Source: Candidatus Obscuribacter sp.
GTDB taxonomy: Bacteria; Cyanobacteriota; Vampirovibrionia; Obscuribacterales; Obscuribacteraceae
Direction: 5' to 3'
Length of the DNA stretch: 64,000 nt
NCBI GenBank assembly: GCA_021772135.1
Contig: JADYXQ010000189.1
Span: 1 to 64,000 of the forward strand
Made by a program: the position numbers and the translations under genes. The notes under the pieces were generated by a model. That model saw nothing but the letters and a program-made list of their open reading frames with translations, was not told where the DNA came from and ran no database searches. This document shows, in pieces, positions 42,714 to 51,151 of the stretch; position 1 is the stretch's first letter, and the number at the start of each line of letters is the position of its first letter.

Positions 42714-43916
42714 TCACCATTTGAAAGTAATGAGGACCTCATCGAGGTCCTCATTCTTTTTGCCGGCCAGGCGCAATTGCAAGACAAAAGCGCACTGTTC
42801 ATCGTTGAGCCTTTTACTTTTGAAATAGAAATAGGTCTGCTTGGCGAAAGCAGTAAATGAATGTTCAAAGAGCATTGATGCTTCAACCAGGTCATCGAGA
42901 GGTTTTTCTTTCTCTATCGCTTCTTTTTTGCAATCGTTTAGAACTGCTTCTGACAGCAGCCCGCAGGCTAGTAAAAATTCTGCGAACGACAATACTTGGG
43001 CAGTTTCATTTTTATATTGTTCTGCCTGTGAAAGTGCCTTTGACAGGCTTACGGCCGACGCTTTAACGCGAGCTAAAACATAGATGGCATCTTGAGCTGC
43101 TACAGTGCCCTTGCTGATCATGTCGTGAAGGGTCAAAGCCTGATTTAACTCCACATCAGATAAAAGCTTCATGCGCACCAGCATTCGCCCAAGTGGCACT
43201 TCTTCGCTAATTCCTTTGTCTAGTGCGCTCAAAAGATCAGATTGTATCACCAGGCCGGATAGCAGTAGCAGTTCGCCCAGGCGCATAGAACTTGACTTGC
43301 GCGCAGTCATTGTGGCAGCAATCAAAACGCCCCTATTACTTGCCGATTTGCCATTATCGGATTTTGCCGCCATCACAGTTTGAATGGCATTCAGTGCTTG
43401 TTCGCGAGTAAGCAATTGATCGCGTAAGAGTGATTGTGAAACCAGAGCGACAAAGGCTGTCTGTTCGCGCACCAGTCCTCGCAGTGCGAGCACTCTAGCC
43501 AATTGCAGCCCGGTGGTATAAGAAGCGTTCAAAGCCTGCTCCAAAACCGCTTTGTCGATTGCACCAGCTGAAATTAAGATTTCACCAAGTTTGTTGGCGT
43601 GATCAAAAAATTCGCTTTCAATACCTAGCTTTTTCAAAGCTGCATTTAAATCGATGCTATCCGAAGCCACGAGCTTCAATGCCGCCACGGCATCTTCTTC
43701 GCTAATCAGATGATCGCGCACAAGTGACTGCAAACTGAGAGCTTGTTTGAATTTCTCTTCACTGAGAAAAGCAGATGCGATAAGCACACGACCAACAGGC
43801 ACACCGGTTTTCAGAGCCACAGGCATAGCATCGGCAAGTTGAGGCAGGCTTACCAGCTCAGACTTCACTAAAAGGTCGCCCACCAGAATTTGAGAAGCTC
43901 TTTTTTGCATCATCAA
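42714..43916 (-). CDS. Four-fold GspE-N/MshEN-like repeat protein without ATPase
   Basis: 400 residues built of four repeats of about 95 residues (starting near 9, 104, 205 and 300). The consensus is LGELL...G(L/A)(V/I)...L..AL.......PLGR.L, a turn, then a second half containing Q.L(V/L)R(D/E) and an Ala helix. These match the N-terminal module of type IV pilus/type II secretion ATPases, but no Walker motifs follow. It is soluble, without signal peptide or anchor, unlike its paralogue at 9566. Role unknown; nucleotide (cyclic-di-GMP) binding and partner docking are possibilities. Confidence 0.75.
   Translation of the reverse strand: MMMQKRASQILVGDLLVKSELVSLPQLADAMPVALKTGVPVGRVLIASAFLSEEKFKQALSLQSLVRDHLISEEDAVAALKLVASDSIDLNAALKKLGIESEFFDHANKLGEILISAGAIDKAVLEQALNASYTTGLQLARVLALRGLVREQTAFVALVSQSLLRDQLLTREQALNAIQTVMAAKSDNGKSASNRGVLIAATMTARKSSSMRLGELLLLSGLVIQSDLLSALDKGISEEVPLGRMLVRMKLLSDVELNQALTLHDMISKGTVAAQDAIYVLARVKASAVSLSKALSQAEQYKNETAQVLSFAEFLLACGLLSEAVLNDCKKEAIEKEKPLDDLVEASMLFEHSFTAFAKQTYFYFKSKRLNDEQCAFVLQLRLAGKKNEDLDEVLITFKW
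42729..42760 (+). terminator. Rho-independent terminator after the GGDEF-like gene
   Basis: AATGAGGACCTC (42729-42740), ATC, GAGGTCCTCATT (42744-42755) is a perfect 12-bp stem followed by CTTTTTG. It lies 29 bases after the stop codon and inside the last codons of the convergent gene (stop at 42714), so one sequence serves as both coding tail and terminator. Confidence 0.8.
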
Positions 43917-43919
43917 AGT

Positions 43920-44540
43920 CTACCGTACTGTTCTAATTTTGCTGTCAATACGCCTCAGCTGAACTGCGATCTTTTCGGCCTCGGAAGTCCGCCCACACTG
44001 TGTCAGAAAGGCTTTATAGTGGGTGAGAAATTGGCAAAGTTTAGGATCGTCTTCTGGATTTTTTGAGGAGATTGTGGCGATCGCTCGTTTGTAAAGCAGT
44101 TCTGCCTGGGTGGTGTTGCCATGCCATTGATAAAGCCAGGCCAGATCGGGCAGAAAGGCAGCGAATTTCTCTGATCCCGGGCCGGCAAAACCTTCTTCAT
44201 AGCGCATCGCCAGCTCGTAGAGCCGTTCTGATTCGAAAGCATGGCCGCTTTTGTGTTCGAGCAAGGCTAAACCCACAAGACTATTCACAAGGCCGGGATC
44301 CATATTGCTATTTTTCTCAGCAATTTTCACAGCGGCTTCAAATGCTGTTTTTGCCTGATTAATTTTGCCGTCTTTAAGCAGTTGCCTGGCTTCATGATCT
44401 TTTTTCCACCATTCCTGCGCGCCAATGTCTGTAGCGGGCTCAAGAATCTCACCGAAAGTGGTATCAACGGCGAAGGCAGGCACTAAAGAAAACACCAAAG
44501 AAAACACCAAAGAAAACACTAAAGAACGCATCAAAAAGTG
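43920..44540 (-). CDS. Secreted TPR protein with a repeat-expanded signal peptide
   Basis: About 206 residues. The signal peptide core consists of near-perfect FSLV repeats (MHFLMRSLVFSLVFSLV, then FSLVPAFA), encoded by a 12-base tandem repeat. The mature part has three TPR-like helix pairs (about 60-170; GLALLEHKSGHAFESERLYE). ATG 44540 begins the signal peptide; longer upstream starts would run into the neighbouring gene. It lies two codons before the repeat-protein gene start and could be co-transcribed with it. Confidence 0.75.
   Translation of the reverse strand, partial: HFLMRSLVFSLVFSLVFSLVPAFAVDTTFGEILEPATDIGAQEWWKKDHEARQLLKDGKINQAKTAFEAAVKIAEKNSNMDPGLVNSLVGLALLEHKSGHAFESERLYELAMRYEEGFAGPGSEKFAAFLPDLAWLYQWHGNTTQAELLYKRAIATISSKNPEDDPKLCQFLTHYKAFLTQCGRTSEAEKIAVQLRRIDSKIRTVR
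44481..44528 (-). repeat. 12-base tandem repeat, four copies, within a signal peptide
   Basis: Four units of CACYAAAGAAAA, at 44481-44492, 44493-44504, 44505-44516 and 44517-44528 (the last diverging at its end). On the minus strand they encode FSLV repeats. The period is a multiple of three, so copy-number change would lengthen or shorten the hydrophobic core without a frameshift. Confidence 0.9.
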
Positions 44541-44586
44541 CATATTTGCCGCAAGCCGAATCACCAGTTGCGCCAATTTCTGCAAT

Positions 44587-45936
44587 CTATTTTTCCTTCG
44601 TTTGCAGCTTGGCCAATCTCTGTTCAAACGGCACAGCTTCTGCCGCACGGCCATTTTCTTTAAGCGTATCAATTACATATTTGAGAATGATTGGAAAATT
44701 GGCATGATTCTCGCCCTTGTGTCCCGGTGCACTCTTCGACAATTTCTCTTCCATGGCAGCAACGTGTGCAGCTGGATTAGCCAGCACTCTAGCTTTAAGA
44801 TTTTCGGCAGGTAGATCGTCGCCGTACACTGGTGCAACTACTACGGGTGCTGGTTTAACTGGCTCCGGCGCACCAGGTTTGGTGGCCCCAATCGGTTTAA
44901 AATCTTGAGCAGTTTTAAGATTGTCTTGCAGCTTGGCCAGAAGCGCCTTGAGTTTGTCGATTTTTTCTAATAACTCTACGTCTGTTGCCGTATTAGCACT
45001 CTCTTCTAAGTCAAGAAAAGCCAGCACTGCAGCTTTACCTGCACTGACCCCGGCTTTATCCAATGCCTGCATTTCAGCCAGTATGGCCGCGCGCTCTTCT
45101 TTGCGCAGGCCTTCTTTCAATTCATAAGTCTGCAGATCTAATTTGCCGTCTGCACCGCTTCCTTTAATTACGCTTACAGCCACTTCTTGCAATGAGTTGT
45201 TCAAAGCCTCACCCACGGTGGCAATGGCGCTGCGGCTCAATGTAATTACGCGATTGTCTTTATTGAGACTGGTATCGACAAAGGTTATTTGCGCTGATTT
45301 ATATTCGACCGGAGCCGCTTCCAGAGCTTGATCAGCCAGGCGCATCGCTTCTAATTTGAGCAAGCGTTCGCTTAAAGTCGTATCGAGCACGGTGCTGATG
45401 AAAATCTGATTATCACGCAGTTGAGTATTGACCTTTTTCGGCCGCACATACTGACCTTCACTTAAATAGCTAGCGACGCGCTTCGAAGGATCAAGAATAG
45501 CGTCTTCTTTGATCTCCAGAGATTTCAGCAGTTCATCTTTTGAGACCGACCCGGCGCCAAAGGCTTTAACATCGCCGGCTGTAACAGCTACTTCCTTATA
45601 AGTGCTGAGTGAAGTCGAACTGTAGAAATAAACAGTGACACGAGAAACTTGCCCCGGCGCAAAATCCATCAGGGTTTTGGCTATCAGCACGGCCTCGATT
45701 TTGCAGTCGCTGGCGTTAGCCTTGGGGTTCTTATAAGTGGCTATCTCGATTTCATCAGGGCGAACCCGAGCATTAATACGGATGGTTGGAGCGAGAATTT
45801 TGGCCTTTTCCACTACCTCCACCGCTTCGCTGTCCGAAATCAAAGCCGCTGCCGCTTGTGGCAAGAGCCAGGTGAGAGCGCAGCTGAGGGCGAAGCCGGC
45901 GCTGAATCCAGGTAAGCAATTTGAGGTTTTCTGCAA
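44587..45936 (-). CDS. Secreted protein of unknown function, 449 residues
   Basis: An N-terminal signal peptide (FALSCALTWLLPQAAAA) is followed by a repeated-looking alpha/beta region (about 40-260), with two similar stretches centred on IAKTLMDFAPGQVSRVTVYF and ALEAAPVEYKSAQITFVD. Then come an Ala/Glu-rich helical part, a Pro/Val-rich linker and a helical tail. No catalytic motif seen; I do not recognise the family. It precedes the TPR gene in the same direction (about 46 bases between them). Confidence 0.7.
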   Translation of the reverse strand: MQKTSNCLPGFSAGFALSCALTWLLPQAAAALISDSEAVEVVEKAKILAPTIRINARVRPDEIEIATYKNPKANASDCKIEAVLIAKTLMDFAPGQVSRVTVYFYSSTSLSTYKEVAVTAGDVKAFGAGSVSKDELLKSLEIKEDAILDPSKRVASYLSEGQYVRPKKVNTQLRDNQIFISTVLDTTLSERLLKLEAMRLADQALEAAPVEYKSAQITFVDTSLNKDNRVITLSRSAIATVGEALNNSLQEVAVSVIKGSGADGKLDLQTYELKEGLRKEERAAILAEMQALDKAGVSAGKAAVLAFLDLEESANTATDVELLEKIDKLKALLAKLQDNLKTAQDFKPIGATKPGAPEPVKPAPVVVAPVYGDDLPAENLKARVLANPAAHVAAMEEKLSKSAPGHKGENHANFPIILKYVIDTLKENGRAAEAVPFEQRLAKLQTKEK

Positions 45937-46029
45937 CGGACGCTCCGGACCTGATTAATTTAATGAGCTACAGTTAATATTCTAGTATTTATAGCGATTT
46001 TTGCCAATATTGCGACGAAAGATGCGGCC

Positions 46030-46058
46030 AAAAGCAGGCGGGCATCCCTAGCCTGCCT
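46030..46058 (-). terminator. Probable terminator after the coiled-coil gene
   Basis: GCAGGC at 46034-46039 pairs with GCCTGC at 46051-46056, with an inner GG/CC pair. In the minus direction the stem is followed by TTTT. It lies 33 bases beyond the stop of the coiled-coil gene at 46091. Confidence 0.5.
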
Positions 46059-46090
46059 TATAAAGTCTGATAAATACTGCCAGCCGATCT

Positions 46091-46792
46091 CTATTCGAGA
46101 TTAAAACCGAGTGAACAGCCAAGCTTGAACCAGAAAGTATCTTTCATGCGGTCGACCCGGGCCTGAGTTTTGAACAGCAAGTCGCGACTTTGCTCGTGAG
46201 TGAGTTGCTCGGTTTCGAGGGCTTCCTGCATCTCCGTCAACTGAGTTTTCAGTTCGGTGGCAAGCAATGCTTTGTTGAATAGCTCGGGCATGTATTTGAG
46301 TTGATCAGCGTTTGCCGCGATTTGCAAATCAAGAGTGCGAATATCGTATTCGCGATCTTTAAGCTTCTTGCGCAAAAGCGATAACTCACGTTGTTGAGCC
46401 TCGACTACGTGTTGCAGTCTGCTGTCTATTTCGTCTTCTTCAATAATGCTTTTTAAGATCGGAGAAGCGGTTGACTTGAAAATGTCTCCACTCTGGCCGG
46501 GAGAAAAGTCAAACAAATCAAATTGGGGCATGACTGGCTGAGATTGTTCTTCAGCTAACGCCAAAGATGCTTCTTCTTTAAGAGGAAATTCGATCAAGTT
46601 GGAAGCGGTAAGCAGATCATGGCCACCATCATCCATACTGATTTTCTCTATTTCATCACCGAATATTTTGTTGAGCAAAAGTTCGAGATGCTGAACTTCA
46701 GTGTTCATATTCAGAGGCTCAACGAAAACTTCTACTTCAGTTGATGTGGAAAAACTTTGCATGATTTCCTCAAAGAGACCGGAGCGTGACAA
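46091..46792 (-). CDS. Coiled-coil protein of unknown function
   Basis: 233 residues, acidic, without signal peptide or membrane helix. The N-terminal 110 residues are polar and probably disordered. Residues 120-215 form a coiled coil (VVEAQQRELSLLRKKLKDRE and later LKTQLTEMQEALETEQL). The end, FKLGCSLGFNLE, is more hydrophobic. Start ATG 46792. It stands alone between two hairpins. Unknown family. Confidence 0.7.
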   Translation of the reverse strand: MSRSGLFEEIMQSFSTSTEVEVFVEPLNMNTEVQHLELLLNKIFGDEIEKISMDDGGHDLLTASNLIEFPLKEEASLALAEEQSQPVMPQFDLFDFSPGQSGDIFKSTASPILKSIIEEDEIDSRLQHVVEAQQRELSLLRKKLKDREYDIRTLDLQIAANADQLKYMPELFNKALLATELKTQLTEMQEALETEQLTHEQSRDLLFKTQARVDRMKDTFWFKLGCSLGFNLE

Positions 46793-46912
46793 CCTGATAT
46801 GACTACAAGTGTCAGCGCATAAATGTTATCTCAGCAAGGCTAAATTGTACACAGTTAATCTTGTGAATTAACCAGCGCAGAATATATACGACAGTCTAGA
46901 TTGACGCTGTAC

Positions 46913-46937
46913 AGTAAGACCCAGACCGGGTCTTACT
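46913..46937. repeat. Perfect 10-bp hairpin between M16 peptidase and coiled-coil genes
   Basis: AGTAAGACCC (46913-46922), AGACC, GGGTCTTACT (46928-46937). It lies about 40 bases after the M16 stop on the minus strand, but no T-run follows on either side, so intrinsic termination is doubtful. It may protect the mRNA 3' end. Confidence 0.55.
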
Positions 46938-46976
46938 AGATATAGGCAGCCCGGAAGCAGTCCTTAATTAAGCCCT

Positions 46977-49757
46977 TCACTGCTTGGCAAGGGTGCCACT
47001 GAGGACGGTGACAGCACGCTTGGGTTGGAAATATTTATTCATGGCGGCATCGACTTTTTCTTTGGTCAAGTCGATGTAATGGCTGGAAATATTGTCTAAC
47101 TCGGCTGTGCCCAGGCCTAAGAATTCAAACTCAGTCAACACACGGGCGATGCCCAGTGAAGAAGAAAGACCAACTTTAAACGACCCTAAAGCGCGGCCGC
47201 TTTCTTTAGCCAGATCATCTTTGCTGATGCCTTTTCCAAGATAATCATTCAAGGTAGAGTCCACCAGTTGCAGGGCCCGAGCAACGTTGCGTGGGTTAGC
47301 AGAAAGAGACACAGACCAGGGGGCGCCACCGAAAGCGGTGTCGGCAAAAGTGGAATAAATTCCGTAAGTCAAACCGGCTTTATCACGCACTACCTGACCA
47401 AGTCTTGAGGTAATAGTGTCTTGACCAAGAGCGGCATTGGCTATGCGTGCCGCATAGAAGTCTGAGGCTGCTCTTTTTACGGTGCACGGATGAGCCATAA
47501 CAATATCGACGCTGGCTTTCTCCGGCAATTCCACTTCTACACGAGTGGCTTTAGCGGGCAGTGCGCACTCGGGCATGATAATGGCGGCAGGTTCGTCGCC
47601 TTGCCAGTCACCAAATTGTTTTTCAATCATTTTCAGTGCCTTATCTACATCTATATCACCCACCAGGGTTAAAATCGTGCCTTTCGGACTGAAGAGCTTT
47701 TTGTGCGAAGTATGCAAAGTTTTGCTTTGCACAGTCTCAAGTTCTTTCAATTGCTCATCAAAATCTTTGTCATAGAACAAATGATCTTTAGGGTAGAGCG
47801 ACTGTCTGAGCTTGTTCCAGGCCATAGCTCGAGTATTCATTTTCGATTCCACTACCCGTGCCTGCCACTCGATTTTAGTTTTATCGAGTTCGTCTTCTGC
47901 TAACAATGGATTGCGAATAACGTCACTGAGCAATTCTAAATAATGGGGCAGATCTGACACCACTAAATGAGTGCCAAGGCCCACACGGTAGTTGTCGACG
48001 AAGAATTCCAGACCACCTGGAATGCCCATCTCTTCGAGGTTCTCAGCAATTTTCAGTTTGTCGTATGACTGTGAACCGCGAGGCAGCAAGTCACCGATGA
48101 TTTCAGAAATGGAACCAGGAATATGCTGGCTGAAATATCGGCCGGCTTTAATATTGATTGCCAGACCGACTGATTCAGTACCGGGATTATTCATCAACAG
48201 CACAATCATGCCGTTAGGCAAGACCACTCTTTTGACTTGTTTTTCGTAGGTGCTGGGAGCGGACGATTTGAACTCTACGGTGACCGGAGTGGTTTTTATG
48301 TCGAGAAACTCTTTGACTTGATCGGCAGTGTAGAGTTCTGTAGCTTTCTCTGGCGGGCCAGCAGTGACCAGGCCCTCGCCGTCTTGACCGGCGTGATCGT
48401 GGTCATCACTGTCTTCTTCGCATTGCTCGTTAGCGCCGTCTTCTCCTTCACGAGGAATGAAGTAGCCGATGGTGCGATTGCTTCTGACAAAATAAGTCTT
48501 AGCCACACGCATAATATCTTCTTTGGTGACGGCGTCAAAGCGGTCGTCATAATTCATCAGCCAGTGCCAATCTGCTTTTGACTCTGCTTCACCAAGCATG
48601 AATGCCAGGCTCGAAGGATCGGCTTTAGCGAGAATGGTGCCTTTTAAATTAGAGCACTTGATGCGATTGAGCTCTTCATCGCCTACAGGTTCGCGGGCCA
48701 GGCGCTCGAGCTCATCGAGCAGTTCAATCTCTACCTTAATCGGGTCAACCCCAGGATTCACAGTAGCACCAATGATCATCAAACCAGGATCTTTCAAATC
48801 GTCGTGACGTGCGAAAACTTCCGCTGCCATAGAAGTATCGATAAGTCTCTTGTAGAGTCTGGAACTGCGCTCAAAGGAACTGCCTAATAGATGACGAATA
48901 GCAGCTAACGGATAATTGTCGTCGTGGGTGGCTTCGGGTACGTGATAGCCAATCCAGACACGAGGCATATCACCAGCTCTGGTAACTTCAAACCGACGCT
49001 CGCCTTCTTGCGGCGGCTCGGTTGTATAGACCTCAGGAATAGCATGAGGAGCGGTGGGGATAGTACCAAAATGTTTGTTGATTAAATCCAGGGCATGATC
49101 GGTGGTGAAATCACCCAGCGCAATCACCGTGGCATTATTTGGCCAATAAAAAGTATTGTAGAAATCACGCAAGCGAGACATTGGCACGCCTTCTACATCT
49201 GAGCGCCAGCCGATTGTGGGGTGGTGGTAGGGGTGTTCGCGAAAAGCAATGGCATAAAGTTCTTTTTCCAGAGCTTCCTCGGGATGATTCTCACCGCGCT
49301 CAAGTTCGTTGCGCACCACCGACATTTCGCTATCATGATCTTCTTGTCGCAATCTCAAATTGCGCATACGATCAGCTTCCAATTCCACACACATCTCTAG
49401 AAAATCATTCGGCACCACTTCGTAATAACTGGTGCGGTCGAACCATGTGGTGGCATTCCAGTAAGCACCAATTTGCGTGAGCAAGTCATCAATGCCGTTG
49501 CCGCCTTCAGCATTGTGATTTTCAGTACCCTTAAAAAGCATATGCTCAAGAAAATGCGTACTGCCTGTGTTGCCAACAGCTTCGTTGCGTGAACCTACTC
49601 TATAAACAACCAACAAAGTAGCTACCGGTGCGCTGTGATTTTCAGCGATTAAAACGCGCAACCCGTTTTCCAGCCTGAACTCGCTCACTCCCTTGACTTC
49701 AGACACCTTTTGCGGTGTAACGGGCGAGCCCTCTACTTTCTTGACGGCGTTTACCAT
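46977..49757 (-). CDS. M16-family zinc metallopeptidase, two-unit type, no signal peptide
   Basis: 926 residues, consisting of two M16 units fused. The N-half carries the inverted zinc motif HFLEH at 68-72 and the third-ligand Glu region NELERGE near 147. The C-half (from about 495) lacks HxxEH, as expected. Between the halves is an acidic His/Asp-rich insert (about 437-462, EEDSDDHDHAGQ). No signal peptide is visible, so it is probably cytoplasmic, unlike its paralogue at 59635. Substrates of such enzymes are small peptides; here unknown. Confidence 0.92.
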   Translation of the reverse strand: MVNAVKKVEGSPVTPQKVSEVKGVSEFRLENGLRVLIAENHSAPVATLLVVYRVGSRNEAVGNTGSTHFLEHMLFKGTENHNAEGGNGIDDLLTQIGAYWNATTWFDRTSYYEVVPNDFLEMCVELEADRMRNLRLRQEDHDSEMSVVRNELERGENHPEEALEKELYAIAFREHPYHHPTIGWRSDVEGVPMSRLRDFYNTFYWPNNATVIALGDFTTDHALDLINKHFGTIPTAPHAIPEVYTTEPPQEGERRFEVTRAGDMPRVWIGYHVPEATHDDNYPLAAIRHLLGSSFERSSRLYKRLIDTSMAAEVFARHDDLKDPGLMIIGATVNPGVDPIKVEIELLDELERLAREPVGDEELNRIKCSNLKGTILAKADPSSLAFMLGEAESKADWHWLMNYDDRFDAVTKEDIMRVAKTYFVRSNRTIGYFIPREGEDGANEQCEEDSDDHDHAGQDGEGLVTAGPPEKATELYTADQVKEFLDIKTTPVTVEFKSSAPSTYEKQVKRVVLPNGMIVLLMNNPGTESVGLAINIKAGRYFSQHIPGSISEIIGDLLPRGSQSYDKLKIAENLEEMGIPGGLEFFVDNYRVGLGTHLVVSDLPHYLELLSDVIRNPLLAEDELDKTKIEWQARVVESKMNTRAMAWNKLRQSLYPKDHLFYDKDFDEQLKELETVQSKTLHTSHKKLFSPKGTILTLVGDIDVDKALKMIEKQFGDWQGDEPAAIIMPECALPAKATRVEVELPEKASVDIVMAHPCTVKRAASDFYAARIANAALGQDTITSRLGQVVRDKAGLTYGIYSTFADTAFGGAPWSVSLSANPRNVARALQLVDSTLNDYLGKGISKDDLAKESGRALGSFKVGLSSSLGIARVLTEFEFLGLGTAELDNISSHYIDLTKEKVDAAMNKYFQPKRAVTVLSGTLAKQ

Positions 49758-49853
49758 TGCTTTGCTAGTTCCTTACTTAATATATAGAAATTCTCAGGGT
49801 CTAAGATACCGCGAAGAGGGCATCAAAGGCTCGTAACTAGATAAAATTGTAAG

Positions 49854-51119
49854 ATGGTCTCTATGCTTACGCCACAGAATCGACCAAAGGCCATGTTATC
49901 CGCCGCCACAGCCGCGCTGCTGCTCTCCTTTGGCCCAATCAACCTTGGCCCGGCCCTGGCTGAGCCGCAAACTTTTACTGCCGATCAGGCTACTGAGGCG
50001 GTTTTTGACGGGGCAAAGTGGGCCAAACTAACCAAGGCCGGCTCAAACGCTTTCATTAACTCTAATTTTGCCGCTGCCGAGCGCAATTTTAAGGAAGCCC
50101 TTGAAGAAGTCAAGCTGGCACCGGCCAACGATCTGCGCATTGCCGAAAGTTTAAACAACCTGGGAGTGCTCTACGTAGCCAGGGCTCAAGCGCCAAAAGC
50201 CGAGTCGTATTTTGAAAAGGCTGCCAGGGTGCGAGAGGCTGCTCTAGGTAGTGGCGACAAAGATGTAATAGCCGGCCAGAGCAAACTGGCGCAATTCTAT
50301 TTGACTTATGGCAAGCGCGATAAAGCCATGCTGCTAATCATCAAAATTGCCGACTATGGTGATAGCGAGGCACGTCATTTAAATGAAGTGGCTACGTCTT
50401 TTAAAAAATTGAGCGCTTACTATCAAACTCACCGTAAGTTGGAAGAGGCTGAAATCGGCGTCAAGCAAGCGGAGGAAAAGACACTGAGCGAAATGAAAGC
50501 TCAAGCGGTAGAAACGGCGGTAATGCTGGACGCCGTGGGCAATGCCGTTAAAGACATAAGCGGCGAAAAAACCGCAGCACTGGCAGAGAGACTGTTTAAG
50601 TCTGCGCTGGCACTGCGTCAAAAGACTTTGTCGAGCGAGCACGCCGCTCTGGCGTCTTCTTTAGAGAATTTAGGCCGATTATATCTGAACCAGGGTCGTA
50701 CCGCCCAGGCTGAGCCTCTGTTGAAGCGCGCCTACGAAATATCACTGGCAACACTAGGTGAAGGCCGGCGTGAGACACAGATGCGGTTAGATTATTATGC
50801 TCAAGTTTGCACAGCTCTCAACCGAGCCGGTGAGGCCGAAGCGCTGTACCGTAAAGTTCTGGACTCTCAAGAAAAAGGGGCGAAGAAAAACTCACCTGAT
50901 CTGCTGGCGAATTTTGCCGCCCTTTTAGTCAAGCAGGGCAAATGTGCCGAAGCAGTGCGCTATTATGCCCGTGCGCTGAAAATTCAAGAATCTCTGAATG
51001 GGCCGCAGCATGTCTCACTGGCAACGTTGCTGGAGGGCTATGCTTACGCCTTGAATAAGTGCAACCGTGGTGCTGAAGCGCAAAAATGTCTGGCAAGGGC
51101 CAAGTCGATTCGTGGCTAA
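49854..51119 (+). CDS. Secreted TPR protein
   Basis: 421 residues. A signal peptide (MLSAATAALLLSFGPINLGPALA) is followed by TPR_12-type repeats almost to the end: AESLNNLGVLYVARAQAPKA, ASSLENLGRLYLNQGRTAQA and YAYALNKCNRGAEAQ are clear copies. Periplasmic protein-binding scaffold; partner unknown. ATG 49854 is used; an ATG at 49863 is also possible. The next TPR gene starts 32 bases downstream, so the two form an operon. Confidence 0.85.
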   Translation: MVSMLTPQNRPKAMLSAATAALLLSFGPINLGPALAEPQTFTADQATEAVFDGAKWAKLTKAGSNAFINSNFAAAERNFKEALEEVKLAPANDLRIAESLNNLGVLYVARAQAPKAESYFEKAARVREAALGSGDKDVIAGQSKLAQFYLTYGKRDKAMLLIIKIADYGDSEARHLNEVATSFKKLSAYYQTHRKLEEAEIGVKQAEEKTLSEMKAQAVETAVMLDAVGNAVKDISGEKTAALAERLFKSALALRQKTLSSEHAALASSLENLGRLYLNQGRTAQAEPLLKRAYEISLATLGEGRRETQMRLDYYAQVCTALNRAGEAEALYRKVLDSQEKGAKKNSPDLLANFAALLVKQGKCAEAVRYYARALKIQESLNGPQHVSLATLLEGYAYALNKCNRGAEAQKCLARAKSIRG

Positions 51120-51151
51120 ACAATATATGAAATCGGTATTGGGGTAATTTG

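Noticed and set aside
44481-44528. CRISPR-like short repeats
   Set aside because: The units are contiguous, 12 bases long and in frame, with no spacers; they are a coding tandem repeat.
44541-44672. Longer start for the repeat-signal-peptide TPR gene
   Set aside because: It would put a basic leader before the signal peptide and overlap the upstream gene's end.
46913-46937. Rho-independent terminator of the M16 peptidase gene
   Set aside because: The stem is perfect, but no T-run follows on either strand; listed only as a hairpin.
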